NCBI GenBank assembly: GCA_018389105.1
Contig: JACATO010002129.1
Coordinates: 1 to 64,000 of the forward strand
DNA length: 64,000 nucleotides
Direction: 5' to 3'
Source of the DNA: Nautilus pompilius
Lineage: Eukaryota; Mollusca; Cephalopoda; Nautilida; Nautilidae
Shown piece after piece: positions 37,466 through 48,889 of the stretch. The notes beneath the pieces are model-generated. The model was not told the DNA's origin and did no database searches. It saw only the letters and a list, made by a program, of their open reading frames with translations. Both the position numbers and the translations under genes were made by a program. The stretch's first letter is position 1, and each line of letters starts with the position of its first letter.

Positions 37466-37531
37466 GGAACGGTAGCGCAATGCGAGCATGCTTCCCGGTG
37501 TCGAACCTCCAAACAAAAAAAAAAAAAAAAA
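37466..37531 (+). mobile_element. Possible short tRNA-like retroposon with poly-A
   Basis: GGTAGCGCAATGCGAG is A-box-like, and GGTGTCGAACCTCC is B-box-like with one extra G. The next bases are AAAC and a 17-base A run (37515-37531). The order, tRNA-like head then poly-A, fits a SINE, but the body is missing and both boxes are imperfect. A similar GGTGTCGAACTCC occurs near 63966. Confidence 0.35.
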
Positions 37532-39824
37532 CACTAAGTTTAAACGACTGGAAATCGGAAGTAATCAGAAATCTGAGTTTTAAAGTTAATTTCCACAGCC
37601 ACCACGGGTGACGGATTCTTGTAGATCGAAGTTAACTTCGACAAGAGCGTGAACAAGAGCTCTTTTTGTTTGCTTTTTTTTTTGCAGTTCAGTATGTATC
37701 AAACATTTCTTTGTATTTAATTTAAGATAGTTTTACAATTCAAACCGTGCCCCTCTCAATCGGAAAGCTAGAGAGCTTATTTTAAACCTCAGTTACTTAG
37801 AATTATACTGTGAAACACACACACACACACGTGTTGTTGTTGCTTTTTGACTTGTTATCGGAACGGTAGGTAATCGAGACAAACACAAACAAATCTACCT
37901 GCACCAGTTTTTCATTCGAAGTATTAACACAGCCATTTGGAAAAGAAAAAAAAGATGGTTTAGAAAGATGGTCAAGCGTTGCTTGCTGACAATCCGTGAT
38001 TGTCGACTCGTCAATGATATATGTCAAATTTCGCACATGAATCAAATTATTAGTGTATTTACATCTTTCTTTTCTCCACAAACCGAAGTTGGCACATAAG
38101 GCATCCTCCGGAGGAGAACAGAGGCAGAAGCTAGCCACAAGGTTACAACAAAATCCTATTAGAACCCTTCGTTTTTTTCGTTTATTTAAATGGATGCAAA
38201 AACAGGGGGTTGGAAAATCAATGCGTGAAAAAGTTGATTTAAAATTTTTGTCACTCAAAGACTTTTCCTTTTCGAATTATCCGTTCTGCATGCCTTTATG
38301 CAAAACTATTAGAAAGTTCTCTGGAAGTCACAGATACAGGCGAATGATGTCAGAAAGTTTCAGTCGTTTTATCAGTAGGTTGATGGATCAGAAGCCCCAT
38401 TTCCAATCTCATTGTGTTCAACCTCTTTTAATAAAGACTTCAGTCTGCAAAGGATTTATGCGAGAAATACGAATTTTCTCTTTGATATAACGCATTTATT
38501 TTTTGTCACCCTTTTAAAAAATACGGCTTAATTTTCTGTGTACTTGTAATGTTCTCGCCATCCAATGTCATTCGCGACCCGGGGTCGAAAGTCCTACTAC
38601 TGCCAGATGTGAGAGGAAATCCACGTGCCCTGCCGGTAAAGAAGAGACAAAGTCTCCCGCGAGAATCGAACTCCAGCCATCGACCTGAACGATCCAGTAT
38701 ATGGTACGACAGTTAATTTTCTTCCCTAAAATGATTTACTTTCGGCATAATGAACTATTAACAACAAAAAATAATTCAGAATAAATAAGAAAAAATTAGA
38801 TTTTGGAGCCGTGATGATATCATAACATATACTGCTTTAAATTAAGCAAGATTTTCCTTTTTTATAGACAGATTCTTTTCGTGTAGCCATCATAATTCTT
38901 TCAATTCCTAAACTGGCAGCGCAAAAAAATTAGACCACTATGGAGTGAAGAAGCCATATTTAAAATTCTTTATTCATTCTTTAAGTCACCTATAACATTT
39001 ATGCGGAAGACACGTCTCAATTTTATAGTGACACAGTGGAATTAATTATAGAAACACCACGAACTCAATAAGTTTGCTTTTGGTTTATATATGATATTTA
39101 AATATCTTTGTTATTATAATTCTGTCTCCCTAACTAAATGAGGAAATGCATATATATACTGTAAAAATACATTAATAAAATATTTCGATAATAAAGTAAC
39201 CAAAGTGCTTTGGCTTCTATAAGCGTATTTATTGCATGCCTTCGGCTGCGTAAAAAAAATCTTTTGAAATCTCAGGAAAAAAACTTGCGATATAAATAAT
39301 GAGAAATCCTTGAAATGTTGAGAAAATGTACTTGAAGGGGTTTAAAGAACAGTACAAAGAGAAAAATAGGGAAAGAATTTGCTAATGAACTACGTCAGAA
39401 TCTAGAGTGCCCGGTTGGTTTCGTTAGATGCTCACGGACGTTGATTTCGTGATGTAGTTGCTAAGAAACCGTTTTCATGTAAAAGAACAACAAACCCGTC
39501 CAGCGTATTCATAGCCATCTTAGCGGAATCTGTTTCCCCTCCACGTTAAAATTTTTATTATTTTTACCGTTTTCTCGGGGGAGAAATTTCCAAATTCGAG
39601 CGATTCCTCGTGACACAAATAAACCATGACAACTTGAACGAATAAAGGAATGACTTCGAATTCGCGGCTTGTATCTGTTGATTCTTCATAAATAAATTTA
39701 AGTTTCTTCCCCCCGTCTGTCTAGAATCTTTCACGCTCCAACAACAGCAATCGGTCTATGCGATAATCTCATAAGTTCTTGAGACTTCCTGGAACTTGTA
39801 CTGGTATCATATCTTAGCCGGCAT
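37532..39824. other. Mostly AT-rich sequence, no supported gene
   Basis: Contains an AC run (37815-37830). Overlapping frames of about 150 codons at 37803-38490 on opposite strands show low-complexity tails and no motif. A weak minus-strand B-box-like GAGTTCGATTCTCG lies near 38670. The stretch 38700-39400 is very AT-rich and empty. Confidence 0.45.
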
Positions 39825-40056
39825 AGACTTGTATTGCAACGATCTAGGTAATCCGAAAGTTTGGCTTAGAAAAACTATCTGTAGACTTGTACTGCAACGA
39901 TCTAGGTAATCCGAAAGTTTGGCTTAGAAAAACTATCTGTAGACTTGTATTGCAACGATCTAGGTAATCCGAAAGTTTGGCTAAGAAAAACTATCTGTAG
40001 ACTTGTATTGCAACGATCTAGGTAATCCGAAAGTTTGGCTTAGAAAAACTATCTGC
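39825..40056 (+). repeat. 58-bp tandem repeat, four copies
   Basis: Exact 58-base period with copies starting at 39825, 39883, 39941 and 39999. Units run from AGACTTGTATTGCAACGATC through TAGGTAATCCGAAAGTTTGG to CTATCTG. Copies differ at only a few positions (GTAC for GTAT in copy 2, CTAAG for CTTAG in copy 3), so the expansion is recent. No reading frame or known satellite is recognised. Confidence 0.97.
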
Positions 40057-40603
40057 ATTCAAGTTTTAAAAAAAAATTACTTCGTGATCAAAAGCGTATT
40101 GTCAACGAGAGAAGGTGTGGTTTGTTTAAGCAGCACAAATATATTCTTCTAAGAATTCTTGCGTAGTCTAAAAGACAAGGAAACAAGGTTTAGAGGAACG
40201 TTCTACTGAAGCCCGAAATATGCTGATTCGCTCCATGGGAGATTTTTTTTATAAAAAACACACAAAGTCACTGGATTTTACGAAGAACTGCTATCCTTGT
40301 TTACCCACAGACAGAGTTCTTCTCGACTAGCAGTTAAACTAAAGTGAAGTAGTGAAGTCACCAATAAAGACAAAAAAATGAGTAGAAACGAATAAATGTG
40401 CCTTCTAATAGTATTGTTTAAAGTACTGAAGAAGTATATTTAATTTGTAACCTTAGTAAAGATATGAGAGCGCCATTAATCGAAAAGAATCACACAGGCA
40501 GTAAAACGACCACGTGATGAAATAATAGTGCGAGGACCCTCATTTAGGGCAGTCTTGTCTATAGATGTTTAATAGTATCTAATGAATACCCTTTAACTTT
40601 CTG
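40057..40603. other. AT-rich unique sequence
   Basis: Nothing recognised. Confidence 0.5.
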
Positions 40604-40843
40604 TTACACGACTGTCTTGACATTTGCTGGTCCAGAATTTGGCAGACTTCCGGTCGCCAAGTGCTGATTGAGGCAATCTGAGAGAAACATTGCGTGCGAA
40701 AGTACGCCATTTTCTGCTCGAAAACTACACTTCATACTACTTATATATTGTTTTTCTTCTTCTTCTTGTGTGTGGCTATTTACACAGAAGCACAGAAACA
40801 ATAGCAACACTGATGTCATCAGAATTTTTTTTAAAAAAGACAT
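40604..40843 (-). CDS. Candidate small secreted protein frame, 79 residues
   Basis: The frame has a true ATG (40843-40841) and a textbook signal-peptide layout. It has a basic start (MSFLKK), a hydrophobic core (VLLLFLCFCV) and a polar boundary (NSHT) before an acidic EEEE stretch. The predicted mature part has two cysteines (KCSFR, SDCLNQ). It ends at TAA. A length of 79 codons is easily reached by chance, and hydrophobic N-termini are common in T-rich DNA, so the call is tentative. No cysteine framework of a known peptide family is matched. No promoter or splice signal was found. Confidence 0.2.
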   Translation of the reverse strand: MSFLKKILMTSVLLLFLCFCVNSHTQEEEEKQYISSMKCSFRAENGVLSHAMFLSDCLNQHLATGSLPNSGPANVKTVV

Positions 40844-42003
40844 TAAGCAAACAATGTTTATTCAATGAATATTTGAAAGATAATTGCCGCAGTTTACCAA
40901 AGAAAATATTGATCCTTGGGCCAAACTTGACGTAAAACATTACATCAAGTGGACTGTTAAGCACCAGTCACACGGGCCGATAACGGACAAATGCTACCTG
41001 CTGGCGAAAACCATTACAATTAGCGACGACTCGTCGTTATGATGCCGGCCAGGCAGGATAATGACCAATGGTGCCGTCGGAATGTCTACTTCCTTGTTAT
41101 CTCCAAAGATCGGCAGGCGACCTAGCCGCGCTGCTACAATGGTAATTGGGCACGTAGTGTTCGAATATCAAAAGCGGAAGCGTGGTAAGAGAAAGCAGAT
41201 CTAACTACATTGCTGTTACCAAACCTGACGTTTAAACTATCGACATTCTGCTGCCTGCATATTTCGCTGTAATGTTTCGGCGTGAGAGAGAGGTGACCAT
41301 CACGTGACTAAGGGGTGCCCGCGTAACAGAGCCGGCTTATTATCAAACTAGCGCTACCGATGTACACCAGTTCAACTATCGGTTGCCGCTTGCATAGTTG
41401 GCAGAAATACAGTTAGATCAACCAAGTACACTAGCCGACTAATCTTTTCGGGTCTGGTTTCGTGTTATGTAGCGGCTGCAGTTTATGGCTATGCAAACGC
41501 AGCATACGCTCGTATAACATCTGCAGAGGTTTATCAGCCGTCTGACAGCAGCCGCCGTATCATCTGACTGCGCCTCGAGTTCCTGACTGGTCGACCAATG
41601 GTGTAAGTACTGCTGAGAATTAATGGCATTTTCTCTGCGTAACCAGGAATGCGCAACAAACGTAGATAAAGCACTTTCGTTTTCTAATCATAAAATTTGC
41701 CATCAATTACAGTAGGTGAGAAACCCTGCCTCACACAGCCGAGATTAATGGCAACGAGACTCCACAGCCAGGCACATGTTGCTATTATATATCCAGCCCT
41801 ATTGGCTCTCGCGAAAACCGCTTATAGCGACCTCGTTCTCGGGAGGAGGCTGTTTGTTTGTGTTTTAGCTTAAGATCTGATCAGATCTGCTTCATCCCCC
41901 GACTATTTATTATTATTTTTTTTTTTTTTTGTTACTTCCACAGTTCTGGAATGAGGCTGAAACAGGCGCGCTGCAGTCTGTCCACGAGGCGCCACACACG
42001 TCG
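40844..42003. other. Unique sequence, possible 5' exon near 41602
   Basis: The 41000-41602 part is GC-richer and ends in CAATGGT followed by GTAAGTACT (GT at 41603), a good donor body but with a poor exon end. It could be a noncoding first exon on the plus strand. There is no other support. Confidence 0.3.
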
Positions 42004-42011
42004 TGACGTCA
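42004..42011. promoter_or_regulatory. Isolated perfect CRE palindrome TGACGTCA
   Basis: Context CGTCGTGACGTCATCTTGG, in a GC-richer stretch. The ATC that follows the site matches the satellite core, so it could be a stray unit. Confidence 0.35.
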
Positions 42012-42149
42012 TCTTGGCCAGAGGAAGGCGGAAAGCCATCAGTCGAAAGACAGATGCCATCTCAGTGTTAAGATGGTGTTTTAGACCGCTCCGGCTTGAT
42101 TTTCAGCTTCCTTACAGATTTTATAAATTTGCAGGACCACATGGACGTA

Positions 42150-42179
42150 GATATATATATATATATATTGTGTGTGTGT
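42150..42179. repeat. Compound (AT)n(GT)n microsatellite
   Basis: About ten AT units followed by five GT units. The same AT-next-to-GT junction occurs beside satellite array 4. Confidence 0.93.
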
Positions 42180-42748
42180 CCCTCGCGTCCGCCGTTTTTG
42201 ATGCATGCAGCTAAACCATCAACTTAGAGCTACCCGGATAATAAGGTAAGAACTAGTGGACCCCGAGACTGCCACGCCCCCCCCACCACTACTGCTGCTG
42301 AAGTTTTACACTCCTTCGGCCTTTCTTTATCGAGTATTGAGGATGCGTGTTCTGCTTAGACTGCACTGTGAATGACGGGAAATCGATACCCTCATTACCA
42401 AACTGACCCAGCAGACGCCTGTACATTATTAACGCGGTTGGCATTCTATAAATTAATGAGATCCGTGGCTCACAAAAACGTACAAGCCCAAGACAAATGC
42501 CGAGTAGTAGTTAACTCGCAGAAACGTCTTTTCATGCTTAGAAAAAAAGGAATAAATAAATGAAATAAAACTGACAGATGGAAAGTAAAAAATAATTAAA
42601 TGCTCAAAAAATGACAAAGGGTTAAGTGCATTTACAATATATGAAGAACCAGGAGGGGGGGTCAAACGCAATATATCACTGATGGGAAGTCGTCTATACT
42701 TCATCTTTAATTACCGACGTAGAGAAACGAAAAGGTGACCTCTACATT

Positions 42749-42750
<2 letters not shown>
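42180..42750. other. Unique sequence, no supported gene
   Basis: A consensus donor-like AAG/GTAAGA lies at 42245, without a supported exon in front. Confidence 0.4.

Positions 42751-42810
<60 letters not shown>
42751..42810. repeat. (GT)30 microsatellite
   Basis: Sixty bases of uninterrupted GT, the longest pure dinucleotide run in the window outside the CT arrays. Confidence 0.98.
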
Positions 42811-42812
<2 letters not shown>

Positions 42813-45800
42813 CGTATTAAAGATTAAATAATGATGGACTTTCGTCCGATGCTACTTTTATTTTCTAGCCAACAAATATTAAAAGGTGATAAAAACTATA
42901 AAGTAAATGGTTTTCCTGCTGTCCGCCGACTTTCCTTGTCAAGCGTTAGAGTGAACGCGGATTAGTCTTCGTCCAGCCGCAGGAGATTACCGGATAAGAC
43001 GTTATTAACGACGTGCGCGTCCGGGCCGATAGTGTTTTGCGTGAGGAACCACCGCACAGAACTGCCACTTTCCTTTCAGGAAAGACGACGCCTGTTTCGT
43101 GAGCATTTACCTGTGGAACCTAATATGCTACGGCGCCGTGGCTGCGCGTCGCAATGCAGGAAAATGGATTAGCGTCGAGTCGAGACTTGTTGGCCACTTC
43201 ACGGGTGGCCCTTCATAGAGCCCCTTACGTTCGCATCCATCGATGACACGACAAAAACTAACGAGAAACGCGGTTTCGTGGACTTTTCTCAACAAAAACT
43301 CAGCCCGCCTTAACATGGAGATAGATAGCCCGTTAAGCCTTGCCGAACCTCTCCGGTCGAAACCTTTGGAATTTCTCGCTAGAACATAGGGATTATCGCT
43401 CTTTAAATATCGGATCCCGGACTTTTCTTTTGTCTTATTCCCTTTCTTTGGACTTGTTGTGGGTTTTTTTATGAAAAGAAAAGAGAAATCAAAAAAAAAA
43501 TGGTACAAGTTCTTAGAACTTTCGAGGTTGGCAATTCTAATGTTGCCAACTTTGTGTTTGGTGGCCAATAGAGGAGTCCAGTTAGTGTTTCCTTAAGGTT
43601 CCTTCAGTCAGAGTTCGACGTCGTGTTGTCGTGAGCGGTGAGATCTCGTAGCGTCTAAATGCAACAGAATTAAATATTCGCGCTAAAAAAACAAAACAAA
43701 CTACACGAATAATTTAGAATGTCTGCTGGGAACCGAGAGTCCCGTCGTGTGGTGGCAGTGCCTCAGAAGAGAGAACTCACACCGTTTTAGTCTTCGTGGT
43801 TTTGCTTGCGGCTGTGAACGATTTCCACGATTCTTTATTCTTGACAAATTTAAACCTCATTTTCACTTCAAAGTCGTCTCCCCAACCCCTCACCCCCTAA
43901 AGGAATTGTAAATAGACTACGAGGCGGGGCGAGTCTGTCTGGCTTGGTGAACAGCCTGCCAGGAGTCGCCAAGTGTTTACTTCAGCGTGTCTTTCTATAA
44001 AAACGTGTGTTGGTTGCGAAGTGGGTTGCTATGCGAAGGAATGGTGCTTATTGACATGGCTACTCTTTCTTTGTCGATAAATCTTTCAGCTAGGGATTGA
44101 ATAAGTTTCAAAGTGTTGCGTTATTTCACTATAACATAATAAAAGTGCAGTTTCGTTCCAACGACTTCACTAATATATTTCTGATAAAACCGTTCATCCT
44201 ACAGTTTACGACAGAGACTTAAGAGTAAACAAGAAAGAAAAAGACTTTTAATGCATTCATCCACTATTATCAGGGGTTTGAGATCGGGCGGTATAGGGTG
44301 TACCTGGTTTTACAAAAAGAATAATCTTGGCTGAACAGGTATCTTCACGTATGCCGACAGTTTTGTGCCAAACATCGCAGATCTTTGATCAACGATGTTT
44401 CCTAAGGGCGGAGTCTATGTCAGACAGCATCGCAGGTTTGGCGTCAGGCGAGATGCGTTTTGCCGGAACACCGATTTTCCCCACACACTACGTATTATGG
44501 CAGGTTTAGTTGTGTCGATGACACACAGACAAGAGAGATAGATGGTGGACAGCGGCCCGTCCGTCCAGCACCTGCAGTGACGAGGTGTCCTATACAAACC
44601 GGTTATCTCTGCGCACAACACCCAAGCACCAAAAAATTCTAATGGCGACAATCGTAACTCGGGAAATAATAAGTAGGCCACCACAATCTTTTGGCAAGAG
44701 CACATTCCAGCAGAAGCAGCCTGTCCACCTCGGAGACCCACTTCCGGCGGAAGAGTTGTCGCCCCCTTCTCTATTTTTTTTTTTTTGAAAAATAAATTGT
44801 TTTAAATTGTGAAACTGGATTGGCGGTGCATTACAGGCCTGGACAAAACACGGTCCGAGCAGACTCACCTGTGGCACAACTGGACTAAAAGATACACCAC
44901 GCAAACACGAAGGTAATTAAAGGCAATTTAAATGTGTTAATTACAAGATGTTAAAATATAAACCTACAATTATTTCCAAAAAAAAATGTAAACACACACA
45001 CATGGTATTTCAGCTGTGTGTCGGGGGGAGAGGTTCTATGTCCTCAGTCATAATCAGAATAGCGTTATTGCAACCTATGGAGTCCAAATTCAGGTGACAA
45101 CACAGGTAATCCAAGTAAGATGACTTCTTAGAAGAAATATAGCTAAACTAAATGATAGAACGCGAAAGGAAGCTGATCCGAAACACTGTTAGCGGGCCGG
45201 TAAATAATCCGCTGTACTGACTCTGGACCGGGGCGAGATACGAGTGAATCCCAAGAAAGAGAAACACACACCTGGCAGCAGATTCGCCGCCAAAGGTGGG
45301 CGACCCACAGTTATGGTATCTGTGTAACGAACCGATTTACATCGACTCGTGCTGGCGCAAGCATACGCAGGAGGAAGAAGAAAAAAAGATCCCTCCTCCG
45401 TCACGAAGGAAACGCAACTGGGGTCGGGAGGTTTTGGCATCGGAACTTCTTCGTGGCTGTGACAGAATCAGCCGTGAGGGATCAGCACGAGACCCGGACT
45501 CTCTTCGAACGGCGATCTTCCGGCCCTTACGTACTACTTACGAGCGCGTGGAGAGAGAGAGAGGGGGGGCATTACGTAATTTAAAAACTAACCAATGACG
45601 TTACAAAACTCCCGCAAGAGGCGCAGCAACACCGACCGCACAACTCAAAGAACGCTACAGCGTGAAAAAATAATCCGAAGGAACTCTTAAGTGGGCGTTG
45701 AAGTTACCAGAAAATAAATATGGGGGGGGGGGTCTAATTAAAAAAAAACAAAAAAAAAAAACAATTTTTTTTTCTGAAAGGAGACGACATTAAAACAAAA

Positions 45801-46864
45801 TCGGTAAAAGAAATATTTGGGTTGCGTGCATATTTAATGGCGAGAGAGAACGAAAATCCTCCGCTTATGACGTAACGAATCACGACTTTAAATTAGTAAA
45901 TTCTCGAGAACTAACAGATTCTAGAATAACGATGGCGGAAGTATTAGTATAGTAAGTGCCGTCTGGTTTATCTACGCCATCTGGGGAGCAGTCTGCGCGA
46001 ACCAGTTCACAGCGAACGCTAGGATAACGTTTACTGAATGGCGGCGATAGCCATGGCATGGCAGATCCCGTCCTCGATGGCGTTTTATTCCTAGACAAAG
46101 GGCGACTGCCGACATTGTTGTTCTCTATTTACCCGTTGGGTGTCTCCTTCGTTGCTTTCCTTAAAAAATATCTTTCACAAAACAAATTTCTGAGAGGAAC
46201 TTTAACAAAAGTCCTGACATTTCTTAGATTCTTGCCAGTTTTAAGTTTCGAGATTGTATGCGTGTCTATGTTGGTTTTTATTATGTATATATGTGGCCTA
46301 TCTAGAAACGGGTACCCATAAGGCGATGCTATTTTAGCCGAGTTCCATTCGAACGTCTCTGGTATGTGTATGTGTACACACACACATTTTAAAGATGTGG
46401 TCAAAATTCTGAGACATTATTTGATTTGTTTTCTATTTTTTAAACTTTAAAAAAAAATTTTTTTTCCAAGTTGTCTCGGAAACATGCGCCGCTCTTATTT
46501 ACAAGCATGTGAGACAAGTAAAAGAAATTGCAATTTAATTTTAAAAATTCTTTTTTTTGAAAGAAATTTGAAATCACTTTGAAAGATGGCTGGTAAACCA
46601 AACCAGTGACAAGCTGATTGAGCTTTGGCGAGTCCGGATCTTGTCTTAGATGGAAAACCTGGATAACGCCATACAAATGGCAGCCTGGTCTTTAATGGCA
46701 AAAGTTGAAATCCCTGACAAAGTCTGCGATCGAGTCTCTGTGTTCTGAAAGAAGTCGACAAGACTTCCATACCAAAGATACAAATAAACGTAAACCATTC
46801 TGGACTGAGAAAGTGGTGTTACCAGGCAACTGAAAAGTGGACAAAATTGCCAAAGATGCCACTT
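42811..46864. other. Unique sequence, no supported gene
   Basis: Several frames of 80-146 codons without motif or ATG. Minus-strand donor matches (CACAG/GTGAGT at 44869-44868, CACAG/GTAAAT near 43106) have no open exon in front. Homopolymer tracts lie at 45722-45732 (G) and 45764-45773 (T). The 46640-46864 part may hold an unreadable 5' end of the Tc1 relic that follows. Confidence 0.4.
46449..46465. repeat. A(n)T(n) self-complementary tract
   Basis: Nine A followed by eight T, the only one of the nine tracts in A-then-T order. Confidence 0.85.
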
Positions 46865-47630
46865 GATTATCTCAGAAATAAGCTGGTATTCACTAACAAA
46901 GATGTCGTCCGAAAAAAAATTATCATTTAGGAAACTGCCGATCTCCACGAGAATTGTCTGAAGATGGTTTTGATTTCAACTTGATGACGGGTTTTGCAAA
47001 GAAAAAAACTCTTTGTATTTTCAAATAATCGAAGAGTCTGACTTCAGTTTGTTAAGGACCATTTCCATTGGACCCAAGAAGTGTGAATCAGTGTCTTCTG
47101 GTCTTATAAATCATGGTTCCAGAGGTTTGGATGTTGGTTGGACTTATGTGCGGCAAAGATTCGGTGAAGCATTCTGTCCGAAGTGTACCAAACCGACGAT
47201 CAAAGGTGGAGATAGGTCCTTCATGGTACGGGGCAGTTTCCTCCGTGAGAGGACAGGCCCTATTTCTCGTATCCAGAGAATAATGGATACGGTTTTTTTT
47301 TTAAAATCTTGACGAGAAACTGAGAATTGCCTCCCTCTCAAGTACATTTTCCAACATGATAACGATCCAAAACATTCAGCCGCCATCGTCAAGCAGCATC
47401 TCACAGACCAGAAAGTTCCAGTTTTTAAGTAGTCTGCCCGGAGCCCTGATTTGAATCCAAAAGAGAAGCCAATGGAACGATGCGGACAAAGCTATTCAGA
47501 CGAGAAAGCCCCAAAATTTAGATAAGTTGTTCCAAATTATTCAGTCGTCTTGGGAACTCAACACGTGACCGTTAATTCCTGTTTGTCTTATGTCATCTTT
47601 AAAGATTGTTTCTTTGTGACAAAATTCCGA
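46865..47630 (+). mobile_element. Tc1/mariner transposase relic, copy B
   Basis: Sister of the relic at 23220-24080. A degraded helix-turn-helix part (LGNCRSPRELSEDGFDFN near 46910) is followed by ESDFSL (47035), RRFGEAFCPKCTKP, TGPISRIQRIMD (47253-47288), FQHDNDPKHSA (about 47349) and SPDLNPKEKP (47442). It shares with copy A the missing linker between helix-turn-helix and first catalytic region, a roughly 20-residue insertion before the FGEAF motif, and the in-frame TAG in front of SPDLN (47430-47432). The C-terminal tail present in copy A is deleted here, after which the shared non-coding sequence CATCTTTAAA and GTGACAAAATTC resumes (47593-47627). Non-functional. Confidence 0.88.
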
Positions 47631-48209
47631 ATATTCTGGATTCGTTCACTGACCTTTTTCGCCATGAAATTCCTTCTTGATGTAAGAAAAGTGAGCGCAT
47701 GCAAAATATTTACTACCGATCATGTTGATGTATATGTCGACCAAAGGAACAAGGAATTTGCTTTTCTATCGGTGTAATGTCCGTGGCTGGAACGGTTCAT
47801 TCTACATATTTTAAATGTCCGTTTATTCTGCCGTCGCTAATTAAAATTTGGTCCAAATCTCAGCACAACACTTGCCCCGATTTGAAGAACAGGGCGACTT
47901 ACGCGAGATCCACAGCAGCTCTCGGGTATCTCGTTCACAGGTTAGGCGTGGCCACTCCATAGAAATGTCCGAATTGTAGCGTGGCTGAAACTTTTGGGAA
48001 CCGTCAGAGATATGTCCAAAATACACCCCCCCCCAAGGGAGACAAATCTGCTGGGGGTTGGAAGGGGGGGGCAGCCATGTTCCTGGCACCTGCTGAGACG
48101 GCTTCTAGAAACACTAAACACCGTACAGTCAGATTACAAGGCTGATTCGCCGTCTCTTGGCAGGACCCTGAGACTAATACTCTGAAACGTCCAGGAACCA
48201 CTAAGCAAG

Positions 48210-48210
<1 letters not shown>
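47631..48210. other. Unique sequence, no supported gene
   Basis: Poly-C (48026-48033) and poly-G (48064-48070) tracts. No splice-supported frame. Confidence 0.5.

Positions 48211-48291
<81 letters not shown>
48211..48291. repeat. Compound (ATT)15(AGT)12 microsatellite
   Basis: Pure ATT triplets switching once to AGT near 48256. Runs of Asn and Thr in minus-strand frames here are artefacts. Confidence 0.97.
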
Positions 48292-48292
<1 letters not shown>

Positions 48293-48440
48293 CAACTAAT
48301 TTGTAAAACAGCTACTCCTTTACGATAACTACACCAAAGTAGAATCCAACCGTTACAAACTGCCAACTAACATTTCTCATTCATTTTGATCAATATATCG
48401 TCTTCCTTTCTTCCAAAAAGAGCAGAGCATTGTTACAAAC

Positions 48441-48463
48441 TCATATATATATATATATATATA
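48441..48463. repeat. (AT)11 microsatellite beside array 2
   Basis: Directly abuts the first CTGACGTCATC unit of the satellite array. Confidence 0.93.
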
Positions 48464-48743
48464 CTGACGTCATCTCTCTCTCTCTCTCTCTTCTCTCTCT
48501 CATCTCTCTCATCTCTCCCTCCCTCTGTACTGACGTCATCTCTCTCTCTCTCTCTCTCCTCTCATCTCTCTCTCCCTCTGTACTGACGTCATCTCTCTCT
48601 CTCTCTCTTCACTCTCATCTCTCCCTCCCTCTGTACTGACGTCATCTCTCTCTCTCTCTTCACTCTCATCTCTCCCTCCCTCTGTACTGACGTCATCTCT
48701 CTCTCTCTCTCTCTCTCTCATCTCTCTCTCCCTCTGTACTGAC

Positions 48744-48794
<51 letters not shown>

Positions 48795-48799
48795 CTCTC

Positions 48800-48886
<87 letters not shown>

Positions 48887-48889
48887 TGT
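48464..48889 (+). repeat. CRE satellite family, array 2
   Basis: Six ACTGACGTCATC cores separated by CT runs and CCCTCTGT linkers, with a rough period of 50-65 bases. After about 48755 the array degenerates into pure CT and then a TG run (48869-48888). Here the core is always TGACGTCATC; the TAACGTCA half-unit of array 1 is absent. Confidence 0.95.

Noticed and set aside
37803-38490. Opposed frames of about 150 codons
   Set aside because: They overlap on opposite strands, have low-complexity ends and no motif or splice support.
43128-43568. 146-codon minus-strand frame
   Set aside because: TTG start, poly-Phe/Lys tract, no motif.
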